A DNA stretch of 64,000 nucleotides, from NCBI GenBank assembly GCA_963762525.1, contig CAVXKT010000002.1, positions 496,001 through 560,000 of the forward strand, in the 5' to 3' direction. The notes beneath the pieces are model-generated. The model had not been told where the DNA came from and ran no database searches. It saw only the letters and a list, made by a program, of their open reading frames with translations. Shown here one piece after another: positions 1-8,964 of the stretch (position 1 is the stretch's first letter; each line of letters begins with the position of its first letter). The position numbers and the translations under genes were made by a program. The stretch comes from DATFDN01 sp963762525 (GTDB lineage: Bacteria > Pseudomonadota > Alphaproteobacteria > Acetobacterales > Acetobacteraceae).

Positions 1-316
1 GACGGCCAGTCCAAGAGTACGATTCATCCAGGCACTGCGCGACGCCGGCGCGATCTGCGATCACACCTTCGTCGTGTTCTACTACGGCGTCTTTCCCGGC
101 GCCTTCGAGACGCTGGAGGCCATGGGCATTACCCTGCACCATCTCTGCACTTGGTGGGACGTGCTGGATGCCTGCCGCGAGCACCCGTATTTCTCCGAGC
201 CGGCATTGGCCGAGGTGCGCCGGTTCCTGGAGAACCCCGTTGCCTGGTCCGGTGCCCATGGCGGCATCGCCAGCGCCGAGGAGGCGGCGGCGGGGCGCGG
301 CGCGGCAGAGGGGTGA
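1..316 (+). CDS. pyrE: Orotate phosphoribosyltransferase, C-terminal part
   Basis: This is the last ~100 residues of an OPRTase, the pyrimidine enzyme that joins orotate to PRPP. The tail FVVFYYGVFPGAFETL followed by LHHLCTWWDVL is characteristic of the alphaproteobacterial PyrE C-terminus, and the end AWSGAHGG is also typical. The gene is cut by the window edge. At about position 16 the frame changes: DGQSK reads in frame 1 and VRFIQALRDAG in frame 2, as if one base were inserted. The stop is TGA at 314-316. It converges on the efflux gene with a 4-nt gap. Confidence 0.85.
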   Translation, partial: TASPRVRFIQALRDAGAICDHTFVVFYYGVFPGAFETLEAMGITLHHLCTWWDVLDACREHPYFSEPALAEVRRFLENPVAWSGAHGGIASAEEAAAGRGAAEG

Positions 317-320
317 GCCG

Positions 321-1884
321 TCAGTGCGCGCCCGCCGTCGACGGCTTGGGTGACGCCACCCTGCGCATTAGCGGAACCAGAAGGGTTGCGATGACGAAGG
401 CGAGCATGATGGCCCGGAAGGCGTCGGCGTAGGCAAGTGTCGAGGCCTCGCGATACGCGAGTTCCCAGAGTTGTTTCAGCGCGGCTTCATGCCCGGCCCC
501 GGTGCTGCCGAGAGCCGTAGAGTATTGCTGCGTCATGCCGCTCAACAGCCGTTCCATGGGAGCGTTGGCCGGCGTGAGGTTGGACGCGATGGAAACGAAG
601 TGGAGATTGGTACGATTGTTGATGATCGCGGCGCTGACCGCGATGCCGACGGCGCCGCCCAGGTTCCGCATCATGTTGAACAGCCCGCTGGCGTATTTCA
701 GGCGCTCGGGCGGCAGGCTGCCGAGGCCCAGGTTGACGCTGGGGGCGACCGCGAACACCTGCGGGAAGCCGCGCAGGATCTGCGGCACGAAAAGCTGGGC
801 CGCTCCCCAGTCACTGGTGATGAAACTGAAGCTCCACATCGACAGCCCGAAACACGCGAGTCCGAACATCATCAGCCAGCGCAGGTCGAACTTTCGCGCC
901 AGCAGGATGTAGACCGGCGTGCCCGCCAGGGAGGCGACGCCGGTCGAGAAGATCGCGGTCCCGGTCTGCCAGGCGCTGAACCCGCGCACATAGCCGAGGA
1001 ACAGCGGCGTCAGATAGATCGTCGTGAAAATGCCGACGCCGGTGATGAACGACAGCAGGCATCCGAGCGCGAAGTTGCGGTTGCCGAGCGCCCGCAGGTC
1101 AACGACCGGGTTTTTGAAGCGCAGGCTGCGAATGACGAACAGGGCCAGCGCGATCCCGGCGATCCAGGCGCAATCCCGGATCGTCGAATCGCTGAACCAG
1201 TTCCAGCGCGTGCCGTCCTCCAGCACGTATTCGAGGCTGCCGAGGCCGACCGCCATCAGCGCGATGCCGGGGTAATCCGCACCCCGCAGCAGTGTCAGGT
1301 CCGGCTCATCGATGCGGACCAGCATCGGCACCACAAGAGTAATCGCGAGCCCGGGCAGGAGATTGATATAGAACAGCCAGTGCCAGTTGAGCGTGTCCGT
1401 GATCCAGCCGCCGATCACCGGCCCCAGCGTCGGCGCGATCGAGGCGATGGTGCCCACCACGGCCGCGGCATAGACCCGACGCGGACCCTGGAAATAATGA
1501 GAACGAGGAGGTGAAGACCGTCGGGATCATCGAGGCGCCGAGGAATCCCTGCAAGGCGCGGAACACGATCATGCTCTGGATGTTCCAGGCGAGCCCGCAT
1601 AACATGCTCGTCAGCGTGAAGCCGGCGGCGGAGATGGTGAACAGCCAGCGCGTCGAGAACACGCGCGTAAGCCATCCCGACATCGGGATCATGACTATCT
1701 CGGCGATCAAATAGGCGGTCTGCACCCAGCTGATCTGATCCTGCGCGGCCGACAGCCCGCCGCCGATGTCCTGCAGGGACGACGCGACGATCTGGATGTC
1801 GAGCAGCGCGATGAACATGCCGACGCACATCACCACGAACGGCAGGATGCCGGGCGCAGCGGGCGACGGCGCCGCCTCGGTCAC
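321..1884 (-). CDS. emrB: DHA2-family (EmrB/QacA-type) MFS drug efflux transporter, frameshifted
   Basis: This is an inner-membrane proton antiporter with the 14-segment DHA2 layout. Its start PFVVMCVGMFIALLDIQIV and the motif APTLGPVIGGWITDTLNWHW are family hallmarks. The N-terminal third (1884 to ~1500) and the rest (1460 to 321) lie in different frames. One extra base near 1496-1500 separates SSF from YFQGPRRVYAAAVVG. The preferred start is GTG at 1882-1884. However, the upstream EmrA-like frame reads into this gene without a stop, so it may be a fused protein. It works with the EmrA-like adaptor and an outer-membrane channel that is not present here. The HxlR gene just upstream is the likely regulator. 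Confidence 0.8.
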
Positions 1885-2981
1885 GGAGTTCCGATCCGCG
1901 CGCGTGTCGACGCTCACCGCCGTCGAGAGGCCCGGACGCAGCGTGCCGAGCGAGCCGTCGGCGGCCTCGAGCGCGATGCGGACCGGAACGCGTTGCACGA
2001 TTTTGGTGAAATTCCCGGTGGCGTTCTGCGGCGGGATGACGCTGAAGATGGCGCCGGTCCCGGGAGAAACGCTGAGAACGTGGCCGCGGAAGCCGTGGCC
2101 GGGCGTCACGTCGGCGATCACCTCGGCCGGTTGGCCGGCGACGATGGCGCCGAGCTGGTCCTCTTTGAAGTTGGCATCGACCCAAAGCCCGTTCGCCGGA
2201 ATGACCGAGATCAGATACCCGCCTTCGGGGACGTAGGCGCCCACCTGCGCCGCGCGATTGCCCACGAAGCCGTCGACCGGCGAGCGAATCTCGGTGTAGC
2301 CGAGATTGAGGCGGGCCGTCTCGACCTCGGATTCCGCCTCGGCGACGGCGGCGCGCGCCTCGATGATATCCGCGTCGAGCACATCGAATTGCTGACGGGC
2401 GGCTTCCAGTCCGGCCTGCGCGGACAACACGGCAGACCGCGCCTCTTGATCGGCCGCGCGTGTCTTCTCGGCATTCTGGCGTGATCCCGCACTGGTCTCG
2501 GCCAAGCTCAAATAGCGCCGCGCGTCCTCGGCGGCGAAGGCGGCGTGAGCGGTCTTCATCGCGAGATCGGCCACCGCCTGCCGGATCGCCGATTGCTGTA
2601 ACGCGCGCTTGGCGTCCAAACCGGCGAGCGCCGCGGCGCGCTGCGCGACCACCGCTCGGGCGCGGTTGAGCGCCGCCGCGAAATCGCGCCGGTCGAGCTG
2701 AACCAGGATCTGGCCCGCATGGACGCGCTCGTTGTCGGCAACCCCGACCCGCTCCACGAAACCGGCCACATGCGGGGAGATCGTGGTGACGTTGCCGCCG
2801 ACATAGGCATCGTTGGTGGTTTCGATGAAGCGACCCACCGTCCACCAGTCGTATCCGTACGGCCGGCTCCGGCGGCGACGCCAAGCGCCACAGCCGCGAT
2901 CGCCAGCCGGCGGAGCCCGCGTTTCGATCTGGACCGGACCGAGGCTGAAACCGTCTCCCGGGTGACGACGGCGCTACACAT
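1882..2981 (-). CDS. emrA: HlyD/EmrA-type membrane fusion (periplasmic adaptor) protein, frameshifted
   Basis: The protein has an N-terminal membrane anchor (LRRLAIAAVALGVAAG), a first biotinyl-lipoyl half (DAYVGGNVTTISPHVAG), a long alpha-helical hairpin rich in Ala/Glu, and a second lipoyl half (GYTEIRSPVDGFVGNRA) with a beta-barrel. That is the EmrA order. The anchor and the body lie in different frames; one base appears to be missing near 2860, within GRYGYDWWTVGRFIETTNDAY. The start is ATG at 2979-2981, overlapping the HxlR stop by 8 nt. In the sequence as given no stop separates it from EmrB. A GTGA overlap (TGA of EmrA with GTG of EmrB) appears if one base is shifted just upstream. Confidence 0.78.
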
Positions 2982-3480
2982 GCTCGTCTCGCGCCGAGTG
3001 CGCACCAGGCGCGTGGCGTCCGCGCGTCCGCTCATCCGCCGCGGGGCCGGCGGCGGTGCGGAAGGCCGGGGCGGTCAACGGGCGACCGCTGATCCGGTCA
3101 ATCATCACCGGATCGGCCAGCGCCCCGGTTTCGTCATTGACGATGACGACGCTCGGCCCCTCGGGAGCGAAGTGCTTGTTTCCCCACGCCAGCAAGGCCC
3201 ACAGCACCGGTCGGAAATCCCGGCCCCGCGCGGTGAGCACATACTCGTCGCGCGGCGGCCTGGCGTTGTAGCGGCGGCGCTCCAGCAGCCCGGCCTCGAC
3301 CAGCGCATGGAGCCGTCGGCTCAGCATGTTGGGCGCGATGTCGAGGTTCTTCTGGAACTGCTCGAACCGGGTGGAGCCCAGGAAGGCCTCGCGCAGGATC
3401 AGGATGCTCCACCATTCGCCGACCCGCTCCAGGCTGCGGGCGATCGGGCACTGGAGATTGCCGAAACTGGTGCGTCGCAT
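2974..3480 (-). CDS. HxlR-family winged-helix transcriptional regulator
   Basis: This 168-residue protein has the HxlR signature: CPIARSLERVGEWWSILILREAFLG at the start, then NMLSRRLHALVEAGLLERRRY and the wing YVLTARGRDFRPVLWALLAWG. Members are small dimeric DNA-binding proteins that respond to redox state, aldehydes or toxic small molecules. The residues after ~130 are low in similarity and proline/alanine rich. It is the first gene of the efflux operon and overlaps emrA by 8 nt, so it probably controls that operon. The inducer cannot be told from sequence. Confidence 0.87.
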   Translation of the reverse strand: MRRTSFGNLQCPIARSLERVGEWWSILILREAFLGSTRFEQFQKNLDIAPNMLSRRLHALVEAGLLERRRYNARPPRDEYVLTARGRDFRPVLWALLAWGNKHFAPEGPSVVIVNDETGALADPVMIDRISGRPLTAPAFRTAAGPAADERTRGRHAPGAHSARDEHV

Positions 3481-3688
3481 GGATGCCTCACCGCCGAGTG
3501 GCTAGCGTGATGCAAGCATATAGCAGTCGGCTTTCATGATGCAAGTGACCGCTGTGCGATTGACGGCGGCGGGATTGCCCGATGTCACGGGACCGTCGGC
3601 TTGCCGGCCAGGTTCACGCCGTACAAGATGCTGCCATGCGGGCCGGTCGATCGAAGCCCGGCGGACTTCGGAAGGTGGGAGCACAAAA

Positions 3689-4649
3689 ATGGCCCAATCA
3701 TCCGATCCGGCGATCACGCCGGCATCGCTCGCCTCGTCCGCCATGTCTTTCCTGGGCGGCAGCCTCGATCGGTTGCTGCCGGTCTCGGCACCGACGCCGC
3801 CGTTCAGCACCATCTATGCGTTCGGCGACAGCCTCTCGGATGCTGGCAACGTCTATATCGCCACGCAGGGCGCCGAGCCGGTCTCGCCCCCCTACTCGGA
3901 CGGCCGCTTCAGCAACGGCCCGGTCTGGGTGCAGGACCTGGCGGGCCAACTCGGGCTACCGCCGCCCGGCCCCAGCCTCGCCGGCGGGACCGATTTCGCG
4001 TTCGGCGGCGCGCAGAGCGGGACCACGCCGCTGCATACGGCCAATGCGACCGATCTGCCGGCGCAGCTTGCGGATTTCCAAGCCGCCGATCCGATTCCGC
4101 AGCCGAATGCCCTCTACACGATCTCGATCGGCTCGGACGCTCTCTTCACGGCGCTGGAGGACGCCACCTCGAATCCGGGGTTGGCATTGGCCGACGTGAA
4201 CGCGGCGGTCGTCAACGTGGACAAGTTCGTGAACAATCTGGCCGCGGACGGCGCCAAGAACGTGCTGCTGCTCAGCGTGCCCGATCTCGGAAAAATCCCG
4301 TCGATCGTCAGCGAAGGCCCGGTCGCCACCGCCGCCGCGTCCAGCTTCGCCAAGCTGTTCAACTACCGAGGTGAGCGCCACGCTTCACCCCATCGCCGCC
4401 GTGGACCGGCTGCATCTCGGCATCGTCGACACCTACTCGCTGCTCAATTCCGGCATCGCCAACCCGGCGGCATATGGCCTCAGCAACGTGACTGACCCGG
4501 TGTGGACCGGCAACTACACCGATCCGGCGAGCGGGGTGTTGCGCGCGACCGGCGCTGCGCAGAGCGGATATTTGTTCTGGGATGGCGTGCATCCGACCGC
4601 CACCGGCCACACACTGCTGGCGAACGCGGCCTATCAGACGCTGGCGTGA
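3689..4649 (+). CDS. GDSL/SGNH-family esterase or lipase, frameshifted
   Basis: This is a serine esterase of the secreted GDSL lipase/lecithinase type. Block I is FGDSLSDAGNVY (nucleophile Ser), block II is TDFAFGGAQSG, and block V is DGVHPTATGH with the Asp and His of the triad. In block III the usual G-x-N-D appears as GSDAL, so the oxyanion Asn is not obvious. The start ATG at 3689 follows GGAAGGTGGGAG. No clear signal peptide is seen, although residues 1-30 are hydrophobic in part. One extra base near 4363 splits the protein; removing it gives KLFNTEVSATLHPIAAVDRL and a continuous ~319-residue protein ending at 4649. The natural substrate is unknown. Confidence 0.8.
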
Positions 4650-4700
4650 TCCCGGGCGCACGCGCGCGCTCGCCTCGAAACCGCCTCCCGCGTGCGCCGG

Positions 4701-6023
4701 CTATTCCCGAAAGAACCGGTTCTCCGGCCGCGGCAGGCCCAAATTCTCGCGCAACGTCGCCCCCGCGTATCGGCGGCGGAAGATGCCGCGTCGCTGCAAC
4801 TCCGGCACCACCAGATCGACGAACTCGTCGAGCCCGGCCGGCACGGTCGGGAACATCACGTTGAACCCGTCCGAGGCGTCGAACTCGAGCCAGGCTTGCA
4901 TGGTGTCGGCGATGTCGGACGCGGTGCCGACCATCCGCAGCCCGCCATAGCCGCCGGCGAGTTGCGCCAGTTGGCGCACCGTCAGGTCCTCCCGCCGGGC
5001 CAGCGCGACCAGGGAATCGCGCCCGCTTCGGCTCTGATTGCTCGGCGGGATCTCCGGCAACGGCCGATCGAGATCGAATCCCGACGCATCGACGCCGAGC
5101 CGGATCGAGAGGTTCGGGAGCCCGCTCTCGGGATGCACCAGACTGTCGAGCAACGCCTCCTTCTCGCGCGCTTCGGCGGCGGTCCGCCCGACGATCACCA
5201 GTGCGCCGGGCAGAATTTTCACGTGCTCGGGGGCGCGGCCGAGACGTTGCATCCGTCCCTTCACATCGGCGAGGAAACTCCGCCCGTCCTCGATCGTGCG
5301 GCTGCTGCCGAAGATGATCTCCGCCGTCTCGGCGGCAAGTTGCCGTCCGGCCTCGGAGGCGCCGGCCTGCACGATCACCGGCCAACCCTGGACCGGGCGC
5401 GCGATGTTCAGCGGCCCGCGCACCGACAGGCTCGCGCCATGATGGTCGAGCACGTGCATTCGCGCGGGATCGAAGAAGATGCCGCTGTCCTGGTCATGCA
5501 ACCACGCATCATCGGCCCAGCTATCCCACAGCCCGGTGACGACGTCGTAGAACTCGCGGGCGCGACCGTAGCGTTCGTCGTGCTCCACGTGCTCGGTCAG
5601 GCCGAAATTCAGCGCCGCGTCCGGGTTCGACGTGGTGACGATATTCCAGCCTGCGCGTCCGGCGCTGAGGTGATCGAGCGAGGCGAAGCGCCGCGCCACG
5701 TGGTAGGGCGCTTCAAAGGTCGTGGACGCGGTGGCGATCAGGCCGATCCTGTCCGTCACCATCGCCAGCGCCGAAAGCAAGGTCAGCGGTTCGAACGAGG
5801 TCGCGGTCGCACTGCGCCGAAGAGCCTCCATCGGCATGTTCAGAACGGCCAGATGGTCGGCCATGAAGAACGCATCGAAGCAGCCGCGTTCCAGCGTGCG
5901 GATGAAGCGAACCAGATGCGCGAGATTGAAATTGGCGTCGGCAAACGCCCCGGGATAGCGCCACCAGGCGGTGTGGATGCCGACCGGGCGCATGAAGGCG
6001 CCGAGATGGAGCTGCTTGTTCAT
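4701..6023 (-). CDS. LLM-class FMN-dependent monooxygenase (NtaA/SnaA/DszA family)
   Basis: The 440-residue protein starts MNKQLHLGAFMRPVGIHTAWWR and carries ADHLAV, DHLSAGRAGWNIVTTSNP and GWPVIVQAGASEAGRQLAA, the landmarks of the nitrilotriacetate/dibenzothiophene-sulfone monooxygenase group. These two-component enzymes use reduced FMN supplied by a separate reductase to cleave C-N or C-S bonds or hydroxylate small molecules. No flavin reductase is adjacent. The ATG (6021-6023) overlaps the stop of the enamidase-like gene by 4 nt, so they are translationally coupled. The substrate is not identifiable from sequence. With the two upstream genes it suggests breakdown of a nitrogen-containing organic compound. 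Confidence 0.85.
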   Translation of the reverse strand: MNKQLHLGAFMRPVGIHTAWWRYPGAFADANFNLAHLVRFIRTLERGCFDAFFMADHLAVLNMPMEALRRSATATSFEPLTLLSALAMVTDRIGLIATASTTFEAPYHVARRFASLDHLSAGRAGWNIVTTSNPDAALNFGLTEHVEHDERYGRAREFYDVVTGLWDSWADDAWLHDQDSGIFFDPARMHVLDHHGASLSVRGPLNIARPVQGWPVIVQAGASEAGRQLAAETAEIIFGSSRTIEDGRSFLADVKGRMQRLGRAPEHVKILPGALVIVGRTAAEAREKEALLDSLVHPESGLPNLSIRLGVDASGFDLDRPLPEIPPSNQSRSGRDSLVALARREDLTVRQLAQLAGGYGGLRMVGTASDIADTMQAWLEFDASDGFNVMFPTVPAGLDEFVDLVVPELQRRGIFRRRYAGATLRENLGLPRPENRFFRE

Positions 6024-7225
6024 CCGACAACCCCGCCCCCGATCTCCGGAATCCGTTCGGCGGGCGGCGTGTTGCGGCTGCGTCCGCAGCGCACGATGCC
6101 GTCCACGATCACCATGCCGATCCCCGGCAGATCGCCCTTGCGCACCGAATCCAGCAGATCGGCACCTGCCGAGTGCTGGGCGCGGTCCATCAGCACGAAG
6201 TCGGCGGCGCGGCCGGGCTCGATGATGCCGCAGTCGAGCCCGCGCAGCCGCGCCGTGTTGCCGGTGGCGCAGCAGAACATCTGCTCGGCCGGCATGTCGC
6301 CGAGGCTCGCCAGCAGCGCGATCATGCGGAGAATGCCCAAGGGCTGCACGCCGGACCCGGCCGGGCTGTCGGTGCCGAGAACAACCCGGTGCAACTGGTC
6401 CAGCTCGCGCGCGTAGCGCAGCGCCGTCAGCCCGGCAAGCTCGTTGCCATTGTGTACGATCTCGATGCCGCGCGTGCAGCTCTCGCAAAGGCAGCGGATC
6501 TGGCGCAGCGGCAGCGCCGTGTGCCCGCCATTGATGTGCCCGATGATGTCGGCGTCGGCCGCCAGAACCGTGTCGGCGTCGATGTAGCCCGAACCGGGAA
6601 CCGAAGGCCCGCCGGTGTGGATCGTGCTCCGGATGCCGTATTTGCGCGCCCAGCCGACCATTTGCCGCGCCTCCTCGCCGGCCTTCACGGTGCCGAGGCC
6701 CACCTCGCCCAGTAATGTGACGCCGGCAGCAGCCAGCTCGGCGAAGTCGCTCTCCACCATGCCCTTCTCCAGCACCGGCGCGCCGGCCAGAACCTTCACC
6801 CCGGCGGGGCGGAAATTGGCGAAGGCGCGCTGCGCGGTGATCGCCAGCGCCTTCACGCCCACCACGTCGCGCGGGCGCCCCGGCAGATGCACCTCGCCGG
6901 CCGAGATCATCGTCGTCACACCGCCGTTGAGCGTGCTCTCGATCCAGCCGAGTTGCCCTTGGCGCGGCGTCCAGTCGCCGAACACCGGATGCACGTGGCT
7001 GTCGATCAAGCCCGGAGAAAGCGCGCATCCCCGGGCGTCGATCACCACCCGCGCATCGCCGCTATCGCAATCGGCAGCGCGGCCGACGGAGGCGATGCGA
7101 CCGTCCTCGGCAACGATCGTGTCGGCATCAAGGATCGGCTGCTCCAACCGCCCCGACAGCAACAACCCGATCCCGCTGATCACCAGCTTGCCGATCTGCT
7201 TTTCCGCTCCGGCGGCGAGAGCCAT
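6020..7225 (-). CDS. Enamidase-like metal-dependent amidohydrolase
   Basis: This 401-residue amidohydrolase-superfamily TIM barrel has the metal motif SPGLIDSHVHPVFGDWTPRQ, followed by TLNGGVTTMISAGEVHLPGRP, HTGGPSVPGSG, IIGHINGGHTALP and the late metal Asp in VLGTDSPAGSG. These blocks match enamidase (6-oxo-tetrahydronicotinate hydrolase) of anaerobic nicotinate degradation more closely than dihydroorotases or hydantoinases. A conventional start is ATG at 7223-7225. It overlaps the monooxygenase downstream by 4 nt and lies 11 nt after the SDR. Cyclic amide or imide hydrolysis is inferred; nicotinate itself is not shown, since no nicotinate dehydrogenase genes are nearby. Confidence 0.78.
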   Translation of the reverse strand: MALAAGAEKQIGKLVISGIGLLLSGRLEQPILDADTIVAEDGRIASVGRAADCDSGDARVVIDARGCALSPGLIDSHVHPVFGDWTPRQGQLGWIESTLNGGVTTMISAGEVHLPGRPRDVVGVKALAITAQRAFANFRPAGVKVLAGAPVLEKGMVESDFAELAAAGVTLLGEVGLGTVKAGEEARQMVGWARKYGIRSTIHTGGPSVPGSGYIDADTVLAADADIIGHINGGHTALPLRQIRCLCESCTRGIEIVHNGNELAGLTALRYARELDQLHRVVLGTDSPAGSGVQPLGILRMIALLASLGDMPAEQMFCCATGNTARLRGLDCGIIEPGRAADFVLMDRAQHSAGADLLDSVRKGDLPGIGMVIVDGIVRCGRSRNTPPAERIPEIGGGVVG

Positions 7226-7236
7226 GGCCAATCCCC

Positions 7237-7989
7237 CTATCCACTCACCGAGAAGCCGCCATCCACGGGAATCGCCGCCCCGGTCACGAAATCCGAGGCG
7301 GCGGCGGCGAGGAACACCGCAATCCCGGCCAGGTCCGACGGCACGCCCCAGCGCCCGGCCGGGGTGCGATTCAGCACCCGCTGGTGCAGCCCGTCCACCT
7401 GCTCGCGCGCCTTGCGGGTCAGGTCGGTGTCGATCCAGCCGGGCAAGATCGCGTTCACCTGGATGTTGTCGCCGGCCCAGGCGGTGGCGAGCGCGCGCGT
7501 CATCTGCACCATTGCGCCCTTGCTGGCGGCGTACGGGGTCGCGTACGGGGCGCCGAAGATCGACATCATCGAGCCGATGTTGATGATCTTGCCGCCGCCA
7601 TTCGCTCGCATCGCCGGATGGGCCGCCTGCGCGCACAGGAACGCGCTGGTCAGGTTGGTGTTCATGACAAGATGCCACTCCTCCTCGGTGTAGTCTTGCG
7701 GCCTCTTGCGGATCGACGTCCCGGCGTTGTTCACCAATATGTCCAGCCGGCCGAACGCCGAGACGGTCTCCGACACCGCACCGACGCACTCGGCCTTTCG
7801 CGTCACGTCGGCGGCGATGAAGCGGGCGGCCTCGATACGCGCCAGCGCCTTTTGCGCCTTTTCGGCGTCGCGTCCGACCAGCATGACGGCGGCGCCGGCC
7901 TCGGCCAATCCCTCCGCCATGCCGAGGCCGATCCCGCCATTGCCGCCCGTCACCAGCGCCACGCGGCCGCGAAGGTTGAACAGACGCAT
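7237..7989 (-). CDS. Classical SDR oxidoreductase
   Basis: A 250-residue Rossmann dehydrogenase with TGGNGGIG for cofactor binding, NNAG, the catalytic Ser in INIGSMMS, and YAASK for the Tyr/Lys pair. The C-terminus GAAIPVDGGFSVSG is normal for the family. It most resembles gluconate-5-dehydrogenase or 2-deoxygluconate dehydrogenase types, but SDR substrate cannot be read from sequence. As first gene of the three-gene minus-strand operon it probably oxidises or reduces an intermediate of the same pathway as the enamidase-like hydrolase and LLM monooxygenase. The operon starts divergently from the EamA transporter 62 nt away. Confidence 0.85.
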   Translation of the reverse strand: MRLFNLRGRVALVTGGNGGIGLGMAEGLAEAGAAVMLVGRDAEKAQKALARIEAARFIAADVTRKAECVGAVSETVSAFGRLDILVNNAGTSIRKRPQDYTEEEWHLVMNTNLTSAFLCAQAAHPAMRANGGGKIINIGSMMSIFGAPYATPYAASKGAMVQMTRALATAWAGDNIQVNAILPGWIDTDLTRKAREQVDGLHQRVLNRTPAGRWGVPSDLAGIAVFLAAAASDFVTGAAIPVDGGFSVSG

Positions 7990-8051
7990 CTTCGCCCTCC
8001 CTGGTTCCCGGGGCCGACTGTGCCATACAAGGCGCCGACAACCCGGGGGAG

Positions 8052-8963
8052 ATGATGTCGCTCAGCGCCGAGCCGATCCGCGCATCCGCCGCCTTGCGCG
8101 GCGGCAAGGTCGAGGGCCTGGCGTTCCTGCTGGTGACGGCATGCTCCTGGGGCTTCAACTGGCCGATCGCGAAATTCCTGCTCTCGGAGCTGCCGCCGTT
8201 CTCGATGCGGTGCTCCTGCTGCCTGCTCGGTGCCGCGTTCGGCTTCGGCCTGGCCCGGGCCCGCGGCGAGTTGCTGCGCGTACCGGCGGGCGGATGGCCG
8301 TTGCTGCTCGTGTACGCCACGCTGAATTTCGGCGCCTTCACCGTGCTCACCACCTTGTCGCTGGTCTGGCTGAAAGCCTCGGAGGCGGTGGTCATCACCT
8401 ACACGGTACCGATCTGGGCTTCCCTGCTCGCGTGGCCGATGCTGGGGGAGCGCCCGACCATCCAACGCCTCGCCGCGATGCTGCTCGCCTTCGCGGGCGT
8501 GGCGCTGCTGGTCGGCGCCGACGGCATCAGCGCTTCGGGCGCGACGCTGCCCGGCGTCTTCTGCGGCTTCCTCGCCGCCACCCTGTTCGGCCTCGGCACC
8601 GTGGTTGCCAAGCGGGCGCCGTTGGAGATGCCGCCGATCGCCGGGGTTGCGTGGCAGGCGCTGCTTGGCTCGACGCCGCTGTTGTTGCTGGCGCTGTTCG
8701 AGCATCCGGCATGGCCCGGGGTCACGCCGCTCGGCTGGGCGGGGATCGCCTACACGGCCGTCCTGCCGATGACCATCGCCTATCTGGCGTGGTTTCGCGC
8801 CTTGCGGCTCTTGCCGGCTTCGATCGCGGCGACCTCGGTCCTGGTCTCGCCGCTGATCGGCGTGCTCGCCTCGGCGGCGCTGCTGGACGATCCGCTCGGC
8901 CCGCGTCAGTTGCTGGCGCTCGCGTTGACGCTTACCGGGGTCGGGCTCGCCGTGCGCTCCTGA
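8052..8963 (+). CDS. EamA/DMT-family membrane transporter
   Basis: A 303-residue protein with ten hydrophobic segments in two repeats of five, the drug/metabolite transporter fold. Recognisable pieces are FLLVTACSWGFNWPIAK near the start and VVITYTVPIWASLLAWPMLGERPT at the end of the first EamA unit; the second unit ends with SVLVSPLIGVLASAALLDDPLG. Family members move amino acids, nucleobases or small metabolites across the inner membrane. It is divergent from the SDR/enamidase/monooxygenase operon and could serve that pathway. The next gene starts 1 nt after its stop, so the two are co-transcribed. Confidence 0.85.
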   Translation: MMSLSAEPIRASAALRGGKVEGLAFLLVTACSWGFNWPIAKFLLSELPPFSMRCSCCLLGAAFGFGLARARGELLRVPAGGWPLLLVYATLNFGAFTVLTTLSLVWLKASEAVVITYTVPIWASLLAWPMLGERPTIQRLAAMLLAFAGVALLVGADGISASGATLPGVFCGFLAATLFGLGTVVAKRAPLEMPPIAGVAWQALLGSTPLLLLALFEHPAWPGVTPLGWAGIAYTAVLPMTIAYLAWFRALRLLPASIAATSVLVSPLIGVLASAALLDDPLGPRQLLALALTLTGVGLAVRS

Positions 8964-8964
8964 G

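Noticed and set aside
4692..6416. Long plus-strand reading frame (574 residues) opposite the LLM monooxygenase
   Set aside because: It is antisense to a clear enzyme family, and its product is Arg/Gly/His-rich with no recognisable motif. Such frames are expected at this GC content.
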